41,588 bases of DNA from an uncultured Clostridia bacterium (GCA_944380765.1 CALWIO010000019.1:1-41588); one strand, 5' to 3'; counted from the first letter of the stretch, positions 8,190-16,818 are shown. Notes: generated by a model not told the origin, from the sequence alone. Program-made: numbers and translations.

Positions 8190-8505
8190 ATAGTTAAAAA
8201 CTATCTTAACCCGCAAAAAAATATTTTTTCTATGTTTTGAATACAAAAACGCTTTTTTTATTGTATGAAATCTACAAAAGCCTTTGTTCAAAACTATGAT
8301 AACGCCATACCGAAAGCCTGTGTTTAGACATTTTTTATCTATATGCGGACTTATATTATGTGTAGCGACAGCTTTTAGTTAGTTTTTATCTATTTGTAAA
8401 TCGGGGAAAAATTTGACACATAAAAAATTAGTGATATAATAAGGGTGAACAGTAATTCACCAAAAGGATTGCTATTATATTTTTATAGTTTCGGAGGTTA
8501 AAACT
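8190..8505 (+). other. 316-base AT-rich intergenic region with direct repeats
   Basis: No gene is seen here. The region holds two perfect 11-bp direct repeats TTTTTATCTAT at 8332-8342 and 8383-8393, 51 bp apart. They lie upstream of the strong promoter at 8413 and could bind a regulator. A weak AT-rich hairpin (8190-8204) follows the dehydrogenase stop; it is not a convincing terminator. No known riboswitch was recognised. Confidence 0.5.
8413..8440 (+). promoter_or_regulatory. Near-consensus promoter of the class III aminotransferase
   Basis: TTGACA (8413-8418) and TATAAT (8435-8440) are both perfect consensus boxes, with a 16-bp spacer. A 6-bp inverted repeat GGTGAA/TTCACC (8444-8461) sits at the expected transcript start and may be a 5-prime stabilising hairpin or an operator. 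Strong expression is expected. Confidence 0.85.
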
Positions 8506-9993
8506 ATGGCAGACACAAGATATGCAATCGCTCATTATCATGACGCTGCTGCAATCAACAGACAGCTTGATGAGTTGATTGAAAAGCCCATCTATTCAAT
8601 TAAACCTGATGTGCTCAAAACCTATGAAGAAGAATACTATGAGAAGAAATGCTCAAAGTCAAAGGCTATGATTGAAGAAGCCCGCGCGATTATCCCCGGC
8701 GGCGTTCAGCACAACCTTGCTTTCAACTATCCCTTCCCCCTTGTATTCACAAAGGCTGAGGGCGCGTATCTTTACGACATCGACGGCAACAAGTATTTTG
8801 ACTTTTTGCAGGCAGGCGGCCCCACGGTTCTCGGCTCCAACCCCAAGGTTGTACGCGACCAGGTAATCGACCTTCTTAACACCTGCGGTCCCTCAACAGG
8901 ACTTTTCCACGAGTTTGAATACAAGCTTGCCAAGAAGATTGCCGACAGCGTTGAGTCGGTTGATATGTTCCGTATGCAGGGTTCAGGTACAGAGGCCTGC
9001 ATGACAGCGGTTCGTGTTGCCCGTCTTGCCACCGGCAAAAAGAACATACTGAAAATGGGCGGCGCTTACCACGGCTGGTCCGACCAGCTCGGCTACGGTA
9101 TCCGCGTTCCCGGCTCCAAGTTCACACAGGCCAGCGGCGTTCCGCTTTACATATTCAAACACACTCAGGAGTTCTTCCCCGGCGACCTTGACGACCTGGA
9201 AAGAAAGCTCCGCTTCAACCAGCTCAGAGGCGGCACAGCGGCTGTATTCATTGAGCCTGTCGGCCCCGAAAGCGGTACAACACCCGTTGACTTTGACTTT
9301 AACAAGGGCGTTGAAAGACTTTGCCGCAAATACGGCGCTTTGCTTGTATTCGATGAGGTTGTTACCGGATTCAGAATCGGCATGGCGGGCGCTCAGGGCT
9401 TCTTCGGCGTATCTCCCGACCTTACCATCTTCGGTAAAGTTATCGCCGGCGGCTATCCCGGAGCGGGCGGCTTAGGCGGAAAGAAAGAATACATGAAGTA
9501 TCTCGGCGCAGGTCTTGACTCTACCGGCGAAAAGATTAAAAAGGCTTTCACCGGCGGTACAATGACAGCCAACCCGCTTTCATGCTGCGCAGGTTACTTT
9601 ACTCTTGAAGAAATCGACAAGCAGAACGCTTGCCAGAAGGCCGGCGAGATGGGCGACCGTCTTACCACGGGACTTCAGGAGCTTATTGCCAAGCACGGAC
9701 TTCCCTTCGTTGCGTGGAACGAAGGCTCCATCTGCCATCTTGAAACAGTCGGCACAATGCACTATTCCATCAACTGGAAAAAGCCGTGGACTATTCCTTC
9801 GGTTCTCAACGCTACATCTGTTCGCAAGAAAGAGATGCAGTACATGGGCGCCGCTTACATGGCTGAGGGTCTTGTTACTCTTGCAGGCAGCCGTCTTTAC
9901 ACTTCTGCCGCATACACGCCCAAGATGATAGACCAGGCTCTTAAATGCTTCGACAAAGTATTTGAGAATGTTGCGGTTAAACCGGCTGAATAA
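8506..9993 (+). CDS. Class III PLP-dependent aminotransferase, glutamate-1-semialdehyde aminomutase-like
   Basis: This 495-residue protein has the fold-type I aminotransferase layout close to glutamate-1-semialdehyde aminomutase. It shows GSGTEA (159-164), GAYHGW (186-191), the cofactor motif FDEVVTGFR with Asp283, and TIFGKVIAGG, in which Lys311 should bind PLP. An N-terminal extension of about 55 residues precedes the usual start of the fold, so it is longer than typical HemL (about 430). No haem-synthesis gene is nearby; a two-domain class II aldolase follows. It is therefore more likely an aminotransferase or aminomutase of an unrecognised pathway than HemL. GGAGG lies 8 bases before the ATG. 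The substrate is unknown. Confidence 0.85.
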   Translation: MADTRYAIAHYHDAAAINRQLDELIEKPIYSIKPDVLKTYEEEYYEKKCSKSKAMIEEARAIIPGGVQHNLAFNYPFPLVFTKAEGAYLYDIDGNKYFDFLQAGGPTVLGSNPKVVRDQVIDLLNTCGPSTGLFHEFEYKLAKKIADSVESVDMFRMQGSGTEACMTAVRVARLATGKKNILKMGGAYHGWSDQLGYGIRVPGSKFTQASGVPLYIFKHTQEFFPGDLDDLERKLRFNQLRGGTAAVFIEPVGPESGTTPVDFDFNKGVERLCRKYGALLVFDEVVTGFRIGMAGAQGFFGVSPDLTIFGKVIAGGYPGAGGLGGKKEYMKYLGAGLDSTGEKIKKAFTGGTMTANPLSCCAGYFTLEEIDKQNACQKAGEMGDRLTTGLQELIAKHGLPFVAWNEGSICHLETVGTMHYSINWKKPWTIPSVLNATSVRKKEMQYMGAAYMAEGLVTLAGSRLYTSAAYTPKMIDQALKCFDKVFENVAVKPAE

Positions 9994-10008
9994 TCATCTT
10001 GAATTTTC

Positions 10009-10041
10009 GGGGCGGAAGAGAGAGCTTTTCCGCCCCTCTTT
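10009..10041 (+). terminator. Hairpin between aminotransferase and aldolase genes
   Basis: GGGGCGGAA (10009-10017) pairs with TTCCGCCCC (10028-10036), followed by a short interrupted T stretch. The U-tract is weak and the aldolase starts 28 bases on with no clear promoter of its own, so this is probably a partial terminator that lowers expression of the second gene. Confidence 0.6.
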
Positions 10042-10068
10042 ATACTAATTATGTTGAGGTGAAACATT

Positions 10069-11289
10069 ATGGATATTATGCAGGCAAAAGAGCTTGTTAT
10101 AAAAGCCGGCAAGGAGCTTGTGGCTTCCGGTCTTATCGCCCGTACATGGGGCAACATATCGTGCCGTATAAGCGACACGCAGTTTGTTATAACTCCCAGC
10201 GGCAGACATTATGAAACGCTTACTCCCGAAGAGATTGTACTTGTAAACATTGAGGACCTTGAATATGAGGGCGACATTAAGCCTTCCAGCGAAAAGGGTA
10301 TTCATGCCGCCTGCTACAAGCTGCGCCCCGATGTAAACTTTGTTATTCACACCCATCAGATAAACGCCTCCATTATTTCCGCTCTCGGTATGGACATAAA
10401 CAATGTTGAGGGCGAAAACGGCGAGGTTATCGGCAAAAACATTCCGATTGCCGCTTACGGTCTGCCCGGAACCGGCAAGCTGCGCGAGGGCGTTATAGCC
10501 GCCATTACCCGTTCCGACTCAAAAGCGGCGATTATGGCTCACCACGGCGCGGTCTGCATGGGAACCGATTATGATGACGCTTTCAATGTTGCCACACGCC
10601 TTGAAGCGGTATGCGAAAAATTTGTGCTCGACAAATACGCCGCCCTTACGGGTACGGTTGCCGAAGGTCTTACAGCGGTCTGCGGATATGTTGCCGACAA
10701 ATTCATAAAGGCGCCCTCTTCCACCAAGGAATTTGACGCCTGCAAGAGCGAGCGCGACGGCTCGGTATTCAACATTTCGCTTGTTGACGGCGACGGCGCA
10801 ATTACGAGAATCGACATTGAAACCGGCGACATTATTGCCGGCAGCGGCTGCGAGGACTCGATAGAGCTTCACCGCGCTATTTACAAAAAGCGCAAAGATG
10901 TTAACTACATCTATCACACCAAGGACCCCTACACCGTTCTTTGCTCAAAGCTGGGCAAAACAATGCGTCCGCTTATCGACGACTTCGCGCAGATTTGCGG
11001 AGCCACCGTTAAGCACGCGAAATACGACCCGAACAATTCGCTGAAAACCTCGAAAAAGGTTGTTAAAGCGCTCAAACGCAGAAACGCCGTTCTGCTTGAA
11101 AACAACGGCGCGCTTGCGGTAGCGGGCAGCGAATATGACGCCGGCGCCATTGAGTTTATTACAAACAAGGGCGCTAAGATTCAGGTTTGCGCTAAGATGT
11201 TTGACAAGGTAAGCCCCATAAATCCCTTTGAAACAAGGCTTATGCGTCTGGTTTACAAACTCAAATATTCAAAGCAGGCTGAAAAATAA
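10069..11289 (+). CDS. Tandem class II aldolase/adducin-fold protein
   Basis: This 406-residue protein holds two class II aldolase/adducin-like domains. The first (about 1-195) has the fuculose-phosphate-aldolase signature: GNIS (29-32), Glu75 in PSSEKGIH, the metal ligands His94 and His96 in HTHQ, and AHHGAV (157-162) with the third His. The second (about 230-400) has the same order of motifs but is degenerate: the HTH pair reads HTK (283-285) and the later His pair reads NN (345-346). One active and one structural half is likely. GAGGTGA precedes the ATG at good spacing. It is probably co-transcribed with the aminotransferase through the partial terminator. The reaction is unknown; C-C bond cleavage or formation with an aldehyde product is the family norm. 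Confidence 0.83.
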   Translation: MDIMQAKELVIKAGKELVASGLIARTWGNISCRISDTQFVITPSGRHYETLTPEEIVLVNIEDLEYEGDIKPSSEKGIHAACYKLRPDVNFVIHTHQINASIISALGMDINNVEGENGEVIGKNIPIAAYGLPGTGKLREGVIAAITRSDSKAAIMAHHGAVCMGTDYDDAFNVATRLEAVCEKFVLDKYAALTGTVAEGLTAVCGYVADKFIKAPSSTKEFDACKSERDGSVFNISLVDGDGAITRIDIETGDIIAGSGCEDSIELHRAIYKKRKDVNYIYHTKDPYTVLCSKLGKTMRPLIDDFAQICGATVKHAKYDPNNSLKTSKKVVKALKRRNAVLLENNGALAVAGSEYDAGAIEFITNKGAKIQVCAKMFDKVSPINPFETRLMRLVYKLKYSKQAEK

Positions 11290-11299
11290 AATATAATTT

Positions 11300-11329
11300 A
11301 AGGGGAACGCGTTTGCGTTCCCCTTTTTT
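11300..11329 (+). terminator. Rho-independent terminator after the aldolase gene
   Basis: AAGGGGAACGC pairs with GCGTTCCCCTT around a GTTT loop and is followed by a T run. The opposite strand is also T-rich past the hairpin, so it may serve the convergent acetyltransferase gene as well. Confidence 0.9.
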
Positions 11330-11358
11330 ATGCCTTTTTCTCTTTTGATTTTACAACT

Positions 11359-11787
11359 TTATTTTACCTGTTTTGAAAGATGAAGTTCGCCGTCAATTTT
11401 AAATCCGCAGCTTTCGTAAAAAGCTATTGCCGCGAGATTTTCTTCACCGGTCAGGAGTTCCAGACGGTGAAAGCGCAGATTTTCACCGCAGTATTTCTCG
11501 GCAAAGCTCATCATTTTTTTGCCCACCTTTTGTCTGCGGTACTCTTTTTTTACATAAAGCTCGGTTATTTCCGGCATGAAATCATCATAGCAAAAGGATT
11601 TTTTCAACTGCACGCAAAGAAATCCCGCAAGCTCCCCTTTTTCCGATTCGGCGACAATCACCGTTTCGCAGGAGTTGCTTTCAAGGGCTTTTCTGATGTT
11701 TTTCAGCGTTGTTTCGCCTTGACCGTTAAACTCATTGTTAAGTTTTTCAAGCTCTTCGGCGTCTGCCGGAACAGCAAGTCTTACCAT
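11359..11787 (-). CDS. GNAT-family N-acetyltransferase
   Basis: This 142-residue protein has the GNAT fold with the acetyl-CoA loop RRQKVGKKM, preceded by the ITELYVKKEYR strand, and a late FYESCGFK motif. These point to an acetyl-CoA-dependent transferase for a small molecule or an amino group; the substrate is unknown. An in-frame GTG at 11796 is possible, but the ATG at 11787 follows GGGTGAG and is preferred. It lies 24 bases after the prepilin peptidase gene on the same strand and may be its last operon partner, although a pilus role is not indicated. Confidence 0.82.
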   Translation of the reverse strand: MVRLAVPADAEELEKLNNEFNGQGETTLKNIRKALESNSCETVIVAESEKGELAGFLCVQLKKSFCYDDFMPEITELYVKKEYRRQKVGKKMMSFAEKYCGENLRFHRLELLTGEENLAAIAFYESCGFKIDGELHLSKQVK

Positions 11788-11811
11788 AATGCTCACCCGT
11801 TTTACTTTAAC

Positions 11812-12639
11812 TTAATGCACATGGGTATGGCCGCCGGTTATTCCGCAAAGTTTAAGGTACCATTCGATAATCTGCGGACCTGCGAACATACAGATTGTAA
11901 CAGCCGCCGCGAGATGGGGCGCGAAAGGCACCTTGCGCTTGATTTTGCCCTTATTCTTAACAGCGGAGAAAATGAGGTAAACCGTTCCAATGAGTCCGCC
12001 CATTACAAGCGCGAGCAAAACGGTTTTCCAGCCGAGCAGAAAGCCGCAAGCCGCCATCAGCTTAATATCGCCGCCGCCCATACCGCCTTTTGTTACAACG
12101 GCAAGCAAAAACAGCACGCCGCTTGCCGCGAAAAAGCCGATTACACGCTCGATAAGACAGCCCCATTCAAAGCCCTCGGCAATTATTTCGTCAATATATA
12201 CGATTATTCCGCCGACGAGCACGGTAATCCACATAGAGTCCGGGATTTCCATTGTGCGCCAGTCGATAACGCTTGTTACAAGAAGCGCCGAGAACGCCGC
12301 GCAGTAGCCTAACAGCGAAAGCCTCGGCTCGCCCGAGCATACGAACAGGAAAAGCAGCACATACATTACCGCGTTGAGCGTTTCGATTATGGGATACTGA
12401 GGCGATATTTTCGCCTTGCAGTAACGGCATTTTCCGCCGAGGAAAAGCCAGCTGAAAATGGGCACCAAATCGGCAGGCCCCAGCTTATGGTTACAGCTCA
12501 TGCAATGGCTGCTTTCGCTGACGACATTTTCCTTTTTAGGCAATCTGAAAATAAGCACATTTAAAAAGCTGCCTATAACCGCGCCGAACAAAAACACAAT
12601 TACGCCGTAAAAAATTTTCATTACCGTTAACAAATCCAT
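11812..12639 (-). CDS. pilD: Prepilin peptidase / N-methyltransferase (PilD-like, A24 family)
   Basis: This membrane aspartic protease removes the short leader of type IV prepilins at the Gly/Phe (or Met) junction and can methylate the new N-terminus. The 275-residue protein has the N-terminal segment GSFLNVLIFRLP (23-34), two CxxC pairs (Cys46/49 and Cys71/74) of the zinc-binding methylase domain, and the catalytic aspartates Asp126 (VIDW) and Asp191 (GGGDIK). About eight helices are visible. The C-terminus ends in a short His-rich tail. The ATG at 12639 has GAGGAA upstream, inside the end of the yfhO-like gene, and starts 4 bases after its stop. Its substrates are the pilins encoded upstream. 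Confidence 0.95.
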   Translation of the reverse strand: MDLLTVMKIFYGVIVFLFGAVIGSFLNVLIFRLPKKENVVSESSHCMSCNHKLGPADLVPIFSWLFLGGKCRYCKAKISPQYPIIETLNAVMYVLLFLFVCSGEPRLSLLGYCAAFSALLVTSVIDWRTMEIPDSMWITVLVGGIIVYIDEIIAEGFEWGCLIERVIGFFAASGVLFLLAVVTKGGMGGGDIKLMAACGFLLGWKTVLLALVMGGLIGTVYLIFSAVKNKGKIKRKVPFAPHLAAAVTICMFAGPQIIEWYLKLCGITGGHTHVH

Positions 12640-12643
12640 AGTT

Positions 12644-15523
12644 TTATTCCTCGCTGACATTACCGGAATCTTCCGTTATACCCTGCGCCTTTTCCCTTCG
12701 TCCGCGCTTAACGCTCAGCACAGCCCACGCTATAAGTATTACCGCGCACACCGCCGTAACCGCCGCGCCCGGCAGGAATCCGGCAGGCGTATATTTCATT
12801 TCCACCACATGCTCGCCGGCTGTTATCTCCGTCATAAGAATATGGCTTTCGTGCTCGTAAAGCTCAGCCTTTTCGCCGTCAATATAAACAGTCCAGCCCT
12901 CGTCATAGGCGGTGGGAATATAGAGCATACCGTCGGTATAGCTCGTAACATTCGCCTTAACATAGGTATCGTCAAGCTCCAGAAGCTCGGTGTCGCTCAT
13001 GGAGTCAAGGGCATTATAAATCTGCCCGAATTTTTCCATGTCTACGGTATAGCATACAGATGTAAAGCTGCCCTGCTTTTTAATGTAAACATCCTCGCCC
13101 TCAAAGTTCTTTCTGTATCCGCCGATCGTAATAGTAGCCACATCGCCTTTTTTGACTTCGCCCAGCTCATAGGTTCTGTTGTCGCCGTTGCCGAAAAGGT
13201 AGTAATTTTTTGTTTCGGAATTTAATGTTATGCTTAAATCGGTAAATTCGTTGGTATCAACATAAATATACATTATACCGTCCGCTTCGGCAACAGCCTC
13301 ATAAGTCACATAAGCCGCTTCGGTCATATCCTCGATTTCATAAGAATATCCGTTCATACGCGCTTCAAGATAGGAATAGAAAGAGCCGTACTCGGAGTCG
13401 CTGTCCTGCCCGGTATTAGTATGGGCGTCTGCCGCCTCGCCGTGCTCTTCCCTTTCAAGGTTCTCAATACGCTCGTCGTAGGTTATGTGGAAGCAGTTTT
13501 CAAAGCTGAAATTCTGCGGAGTGTTATAGTAGATTACCTCACCGTCGGTACCGGAAATATCCCTTGCCAATTCGTTCAGATTATCGATATGTATTGGGAA
13601 CTGCATTGGGTTCCACATGGTTATATCAGAGCTTACCGTGTACATAAACGGCATTGTGTAATTGTTTTTGTAAAGGGTGTATTCCTCTATCTGTCCCGTT
13701 TTTTCACGGTAAGAGCTTTCGCTCAGTCTTCCCGTGCCGTCAAGATACCAGTCGGTGGGGAACGCAAGGTTGAACACGGGGTTTTGCTCGCCCGCTCCGT
13801 TTTCGGAGTTAAGGCGGTTTCCGTAGCCTCCGAGGGCGGAAACAGTCTTTACAAAATGGTTATCCGCCATGGAAGTATATTCTTCAAGCCCGTTGTATCC
13901 GTAAAGCGCCGAGTACATTATAATATCCCGGTAGCTGTCGTCCGAGGTTTCAAAATACAGCCTTTCGCCCTCGTTTATGTGTTCTTTCGCCAGCTGTACC
14001 GTTTCGTAATCCTCAACCACGCCCGAAAAATCGTCACAGTTCACATTGCTCAGATTAAGCGTGAAAAGCTCAGCCGCCACACAGATAAACAAAACAAAGG
14101 AAAGCGCGCCGCACAGTTTGGGCTTTTTACTCATTAAAACAAGCAGAGCTGCAAGCACGGCCGTAAAGACCGCGATTGCGGCAATCAAAGCCGCCGAGAA
14201 AAACAGGACTTTTGTAAAGCTTGCGAAATAGATACACGCCGCGCATACCGCGACAGCGGCAACTCCCGCCAGAATTCCGTAAACCGGAATATCTTTTATA
14301 CTAGTGAGCGCCTCAAAAGCTATTTTAAGAATTATAAAAGCATACACAAACGCAAAGCGGTACATTATTCCCGCCGGTTCACCGAAGCCGTGCCAGATAA
14401 ATGAAATACCGTAAAAAATCATTGACGCCCACATAGCCGCCAAAAGCAGCCCGTTGCCCAGCTTTTTGCGAAGCGAAACGCCCTTTGCGAAGAAATAAGC
14501 TACGCACAGAATAACCGGCACAATTCCCGCGTAGACAAATATCGCGCTTGTTGAGGAAAGGGTTGAGTAATTGTTTTTAAGCGGAAACACATGGGACGCC
14601 AGCAGTGAGAGAAATCCGTCAAAATCAAAGTTAAAAGTAATATTTGTTATCGTACCTTTACCCGTATTTTGCAAAGCGATAAAATCCGGTATCGTCATAA
14701 CCGCCGACAGTCCGCCCGCCATAAGCGAAGCGAAAATAAAACGCAGAAAGCTGCCGAGAAGATATGATTTGCCAATCATTGAAAAAATATTGACTGTATT
14801 GCCGCTTTCATCGCCTGACTCCCCGGATTTTGATGTTACGCCCTCATAACTCACCTCATCATCGGCAATAAAGCAGTAAGCAAAGTATATTACGCAGAAA
14901 ATACAGGTTATCCAGCCTATATAAAAATTTGAAACTATGGTAAGCCCCAGAAACAGCGAATACATCCAGGCGCTTTTGCCGTCCATCATCATTTTGAGGC
15001 CCATAACGGCAAGCGGGAACCAGATGAGCGCGTCAAGCCACGAGGTTATGTTCATCTGGCTGAAAGCGAAATTTGACACCGCCCATAATACTGAAAACGC
15101 CGCCGTTGACCAGTCGCATTTTTTGCAGGCATATTTAAGATATATGCCGAAGGTAACCGCCATAAAGCAGGGCTTAATTAAAGTTATAAGCGAAAAAGCC
15201 CTGTCCATGCTGTCGGGAGAATAGAAAAGGGAAATTAGGTTGAGGGGGCTCATAAGGTAATAGGATACTATTGACCAGAAATTGACGCCGTTGCCGATAT
15301 GCCAGCTGAAAAAGAGCGAGCCGCCCGATTTTAGCTTTTCGGCAAACTCCGCAAGCAGGGGAACATACTGCGATATTCCGTCGGCAAAGGCTGTTGTTGA
15401 GCCGCCGAAAGGATATACGCCCGCCGCGGCGAAAAGAGCCGCCATTATTATAAGAGTCATTAAAGAAGAAATAAATATGTAGGGTATTTTTACGCCTTGT
15501 TTTATGCTTTTTGTTTTTTTCAT
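12644..15523 (-). CDS. YfhO-family large membrane protein (GT-C-like)
   Basis: This 959-residue protein has a short basic N-terminus, at least twelve predicted helices over roughly residues 15-475, a large extracytoplasmic domain (about 490-915), and one last helix before a charged tail. The N-terminal GISQYVPLLAEF segment and the overall layout match the YfhO family. Bacillus and Listeria members take part in sugar decoration of teichoic acids from lipid-linked donors. Its place between the pilin terminator and pilD suggests possible glycosylation of pili or wall polymers (inference). AAAGGA precedes the ATG. No clear promoter was found in the 60 bases upstream, so read-through from the pilin operon is possible. 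Confidence 0.85.
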   Translation of the reverse strand: MKKTKSIKQGVKIPYIFISSLMTLIIMAALFAAAGVYPFGGSTTAFADGISQYVPLLAEFAEKLKSGGSLFFSWHIGNGVNFWSIVSYYLMSPLNLISLFYSPDSMDRAFSLITLIKPCFMAVTFGIYLKYACKKCDWSTAAFSVLWAVSNFAFSQMNITSWLDALIWFPLAVMGLKMMMDGKSAWMYSLFLGLTIVSNFYIGWITCIFCVIYFAYCFIADDEVSYEGVTSKSGESGDESGNTVNIFSMIGKSYLLGSFLRFIFASLMAGGLSAVMTIPDFIALQNTGKGTITNITFNFDFDGFLSLLASHVFPLKNNYSTLSSTSAIFVYAGIVPVILCVAYFFAKGVSLRKKLGNGLLLAAMWASMIFYGISFIWHGFGEPAGIMYRFAFVYAFIILKIAFEALTSIKDIPVYGILAGVAAVAVCAACIYFASFTKVLFFSAALIAAIAVFTAVLAALLVLMSKKPKLCGALSFVLFICVAAELFTLNLSNVNCDDFSGVVEDYETVQLAKEHINEGERLYFETSDDSYRDIIMYSALYGYNGLEEYTSMADNHFVKTVSALGGYGNRLNSENGAGEQNPVFNLAFPTDWYLDGTGRLSESSYREKTGQIEEYTLYKNNYTMPFMYTVSSDITMWNPMQFPIHIDNLNELARDISGTDGEVIYYNTPQNFSFENCFHITYDERIENLEREEHGEAADAHTNTGQDSDSEYGSFYSYLEARMNGYSYEIEDMTEAAYVTYEAVAEADGIMYIYVDTNEFTDLSITLNSETKNYYLFGNGDNRTYELGEVKKGDVATITIGGYRKNFEGEDVYIKKQGSFTSVCYTVDMEKFGQIYNALDSMSDTELLELDDTYVKANVTSYTDGMLYIPTAYDEGWTVYIDGEKAELYEHESHILMTEITAGEHVVEMKYTPAGFLPGAAVTAVCAVILIAWAVLSVKRGRREKAQGITEDSGNVSEE

Positions 15524-15586
15524 AATTTGTCCTTTAAACTTAAAATAAGGATAGCCGCGCCGCCTGAGCTGCCGCCCGCTATATTG

Positions 15587-15612
15587 AAAAAAGCGAGGGG
15601 GTTAGCCCTCGC
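15587..15612 (-). terminator. Terminator after the short pilin gene
   Basis: A 7-bp GC-rich stem (GCGAGGG at 15593-15599 with CCCTCGC at 15606-15612) is followed on the minus strand by six T residues (15587-15592). It separates the pilin genes from yfhO and pilD. Confidence 0.85.
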
Positions 15613-15634
15613 CTTTTATTAAGTAACTGTAAAT

Positions 15635-16078
15635 TCAATTACTGAGAACAGCAACGATAGCAGTCTGGCCTGTGCCGCCTACTGCGGGAGCAGCAGCAAG
15701 AGAGCCTGTGTCAGCAGCCATGTGGTCTGAATCAGCTTCTGTTGTTGTGTTCTGGCAGTAAACCTGAGCGCCGCCGTTAGCCTGGATACCTACTTTATAA
15801 GGTTTAGTATCGTCAAGGGGGCAAACAGGCATTTCGCCGTCATCCATCATTGACTCGATGTCATCAAGTGAGCCGACAGCTGTCTGGTCATAAGACGCAT
15901 AGTAGTTAGCGCATGTGTTCTTGATGGTCTCAATGTTTGTTGCGCAGGTCTTATTGTTTGCATTCTTTGTTATTGCGCCGTACAGCGGAATAGCAACAGC
16001 AATAAGAATACCCATGATAACAACAACGATCATGAGCTCAACAAGTGAGAAGCCCTTTTTGTTTAACATTTTTCTCAT
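15635..16078 (-). CDS. Type IV pilin, probable major subunit
   Basis: This 147-residue prepilin has the leader MRKMLNKKG, cleaved before Phe10. The mature N-terminus FSLVELMIVVVIMGILIA carries Glu at +5 and the standard hydrophobic helix. The mature part is about 138 residues and holds four cysteines, one in PVCPLDD and one in VYCQN, likely forming the C-terminal disulfide loop. It shares almost the whole first 50 residues with the next pilin at 16240. It has a strong AAAGGAG ribosome site, its own promoter and a terminator, which suits an abundant major pilin. The ATG at 16078 is chosen for leader length and ribosome site. Confidence 0.93.
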   Translation of the reverse strand: MRKMLNKKGFSLVELMIVVVIMGILIAVAIPLYGAITKNANNKTCATNIETIKNTCANYYASYDQTAVGSLDDIESMMDDGEMPVCPLDDTKPYKVGIQANGGAQVYCQNTTTEADSDHMAADTGSLAAAPAVGGTGQTAIVAVLSN

Positions 16079-16147
16079 AAAAATTTCTCCTTTATGATAA
16101 TATATATTGAGGTTTAATAACCTTAATATCATGTGGGTTATGTATAA

Positions 16148-16176
16148 ATTCTAATCTCTAAATTCAATTTTGTAAA
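16148..16176 (-). promoter_or_regulatory. Promoter of the short pilin gene
   Basis: On the minus strand TTTACA (16171-16176) and TAGAAT (16148-16153) are 17 bp apart. An alternative TTGACA lies at 16194-16199, with a poor -10 box 17 bp downstream. Either would give a separate pilin transcript with a leader of roughly 60 bases or more. Confidence 0.55.
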
Positions 16177-16239
16177 GTGTTTTTTTGCATTTTTGTCAAC
16201 AAAAACAAATAAAATTGTCGATTTTTGTGCAAAATGCTG

Positions 16240-16659
16240 TTATTCGTTGTGCCCTGCCGAAGAACCGTCCGCTTTACAGCAGGTTACGGTAATTTCAAGA
16301 TCGCCGGAAGCGCTGACTACATAATAATTGCCCTCTTCGGGACAAGCCGGAAAGTCATTGGAATCAAACATTGCGAGAAAGCGCTCGTCAAAAACATCTT
16401 CCGGTGACTGGATGCTTCCGTCAAAAGATTTTTCCGATGTTATGAACAAATTATCCGTAGTGTTTTTCTCGTCCATTAAAACCCATTTTGCGAACGAGGA
16501 TTTAATCAGCCGCTGATTGGTCTGGCAGGTATTGGCATTAGCCTTATCGGTAATTGCGCCGTAAAGAGGAACCGCTACCGCAATTAAAATTCCCATTATT
16601 ACAACTACCACCAGCAGCTCAACCAGAGAAAAACCCTTTTTATTTAAGCGGTTTCTCAT
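16240..16659 (-). CDS. Type IV pilin, second short pilin
   Basis: This 139-residue prepilin has the leader MRNRLNKKG and mature start FSLVELLVVVVIMGILIA with Glu+5. After the shared N-terminal 50 residues (ITDKANANTCQTN against ITKNANNKTCATN in the neighbour) the globular part diverges: it has FPACPEEGNYY and ends with a CC pair. It is a paralogue of the pilin at 15635, either an alternative major pilin or a core minor pilin. GGAGGGG precedes the ATG at 16659, and a good promoter lies just upstream. Confidence 0.92.
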   Translation of the reverse strand: MRNRLNKKGFSLVELLVVVVIMGILIAVAVPLYGAITDKANANTCQTNQRLIKSSFAKWVLMDEKNTTDNLFITSEKSFDGSIQSPEDVFDERFLAMFDSNDFPACPEEGNYYVVSASGDLEITVTCCKADGSSAGHNE

Positions 16660-16724
16660 TGAATGCCCCTCCGATCCCCTCAGACCGAGAATAAACCGTG
16701 AATGTTTCGTTATCTTATAGTACA

Positions 16725-16752
16725 ATTATACACCGTTTTCAAGCATAGTCAA
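16725..16752 (-). promoter_or_regulatory. Promoter of the second pilin gene
   Basis: On the minus strand TTGACT (16747-16752) and TATAAT (16725-16730) are separated by 16 bp, close to consensus, between the PilW-like gene and the pilin. The two short pilins can thus be expressed above the level of the long upstream operon. Confidence 0.75.
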
Positions 16753-16818
16753 TTGTAATAATTTACAAATACATTCGCTCTGTTTTATACATAATATTCA
16801 ATTTTGGGGCTTTTAGCG

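Noticed and set aside
8506..9993. Calling the aminotransferase HemL of haem synthesis
   Set aside because: It is about 65 residues longer than usual and no other haem gene is near; the aldolase partner suggests another pathway.
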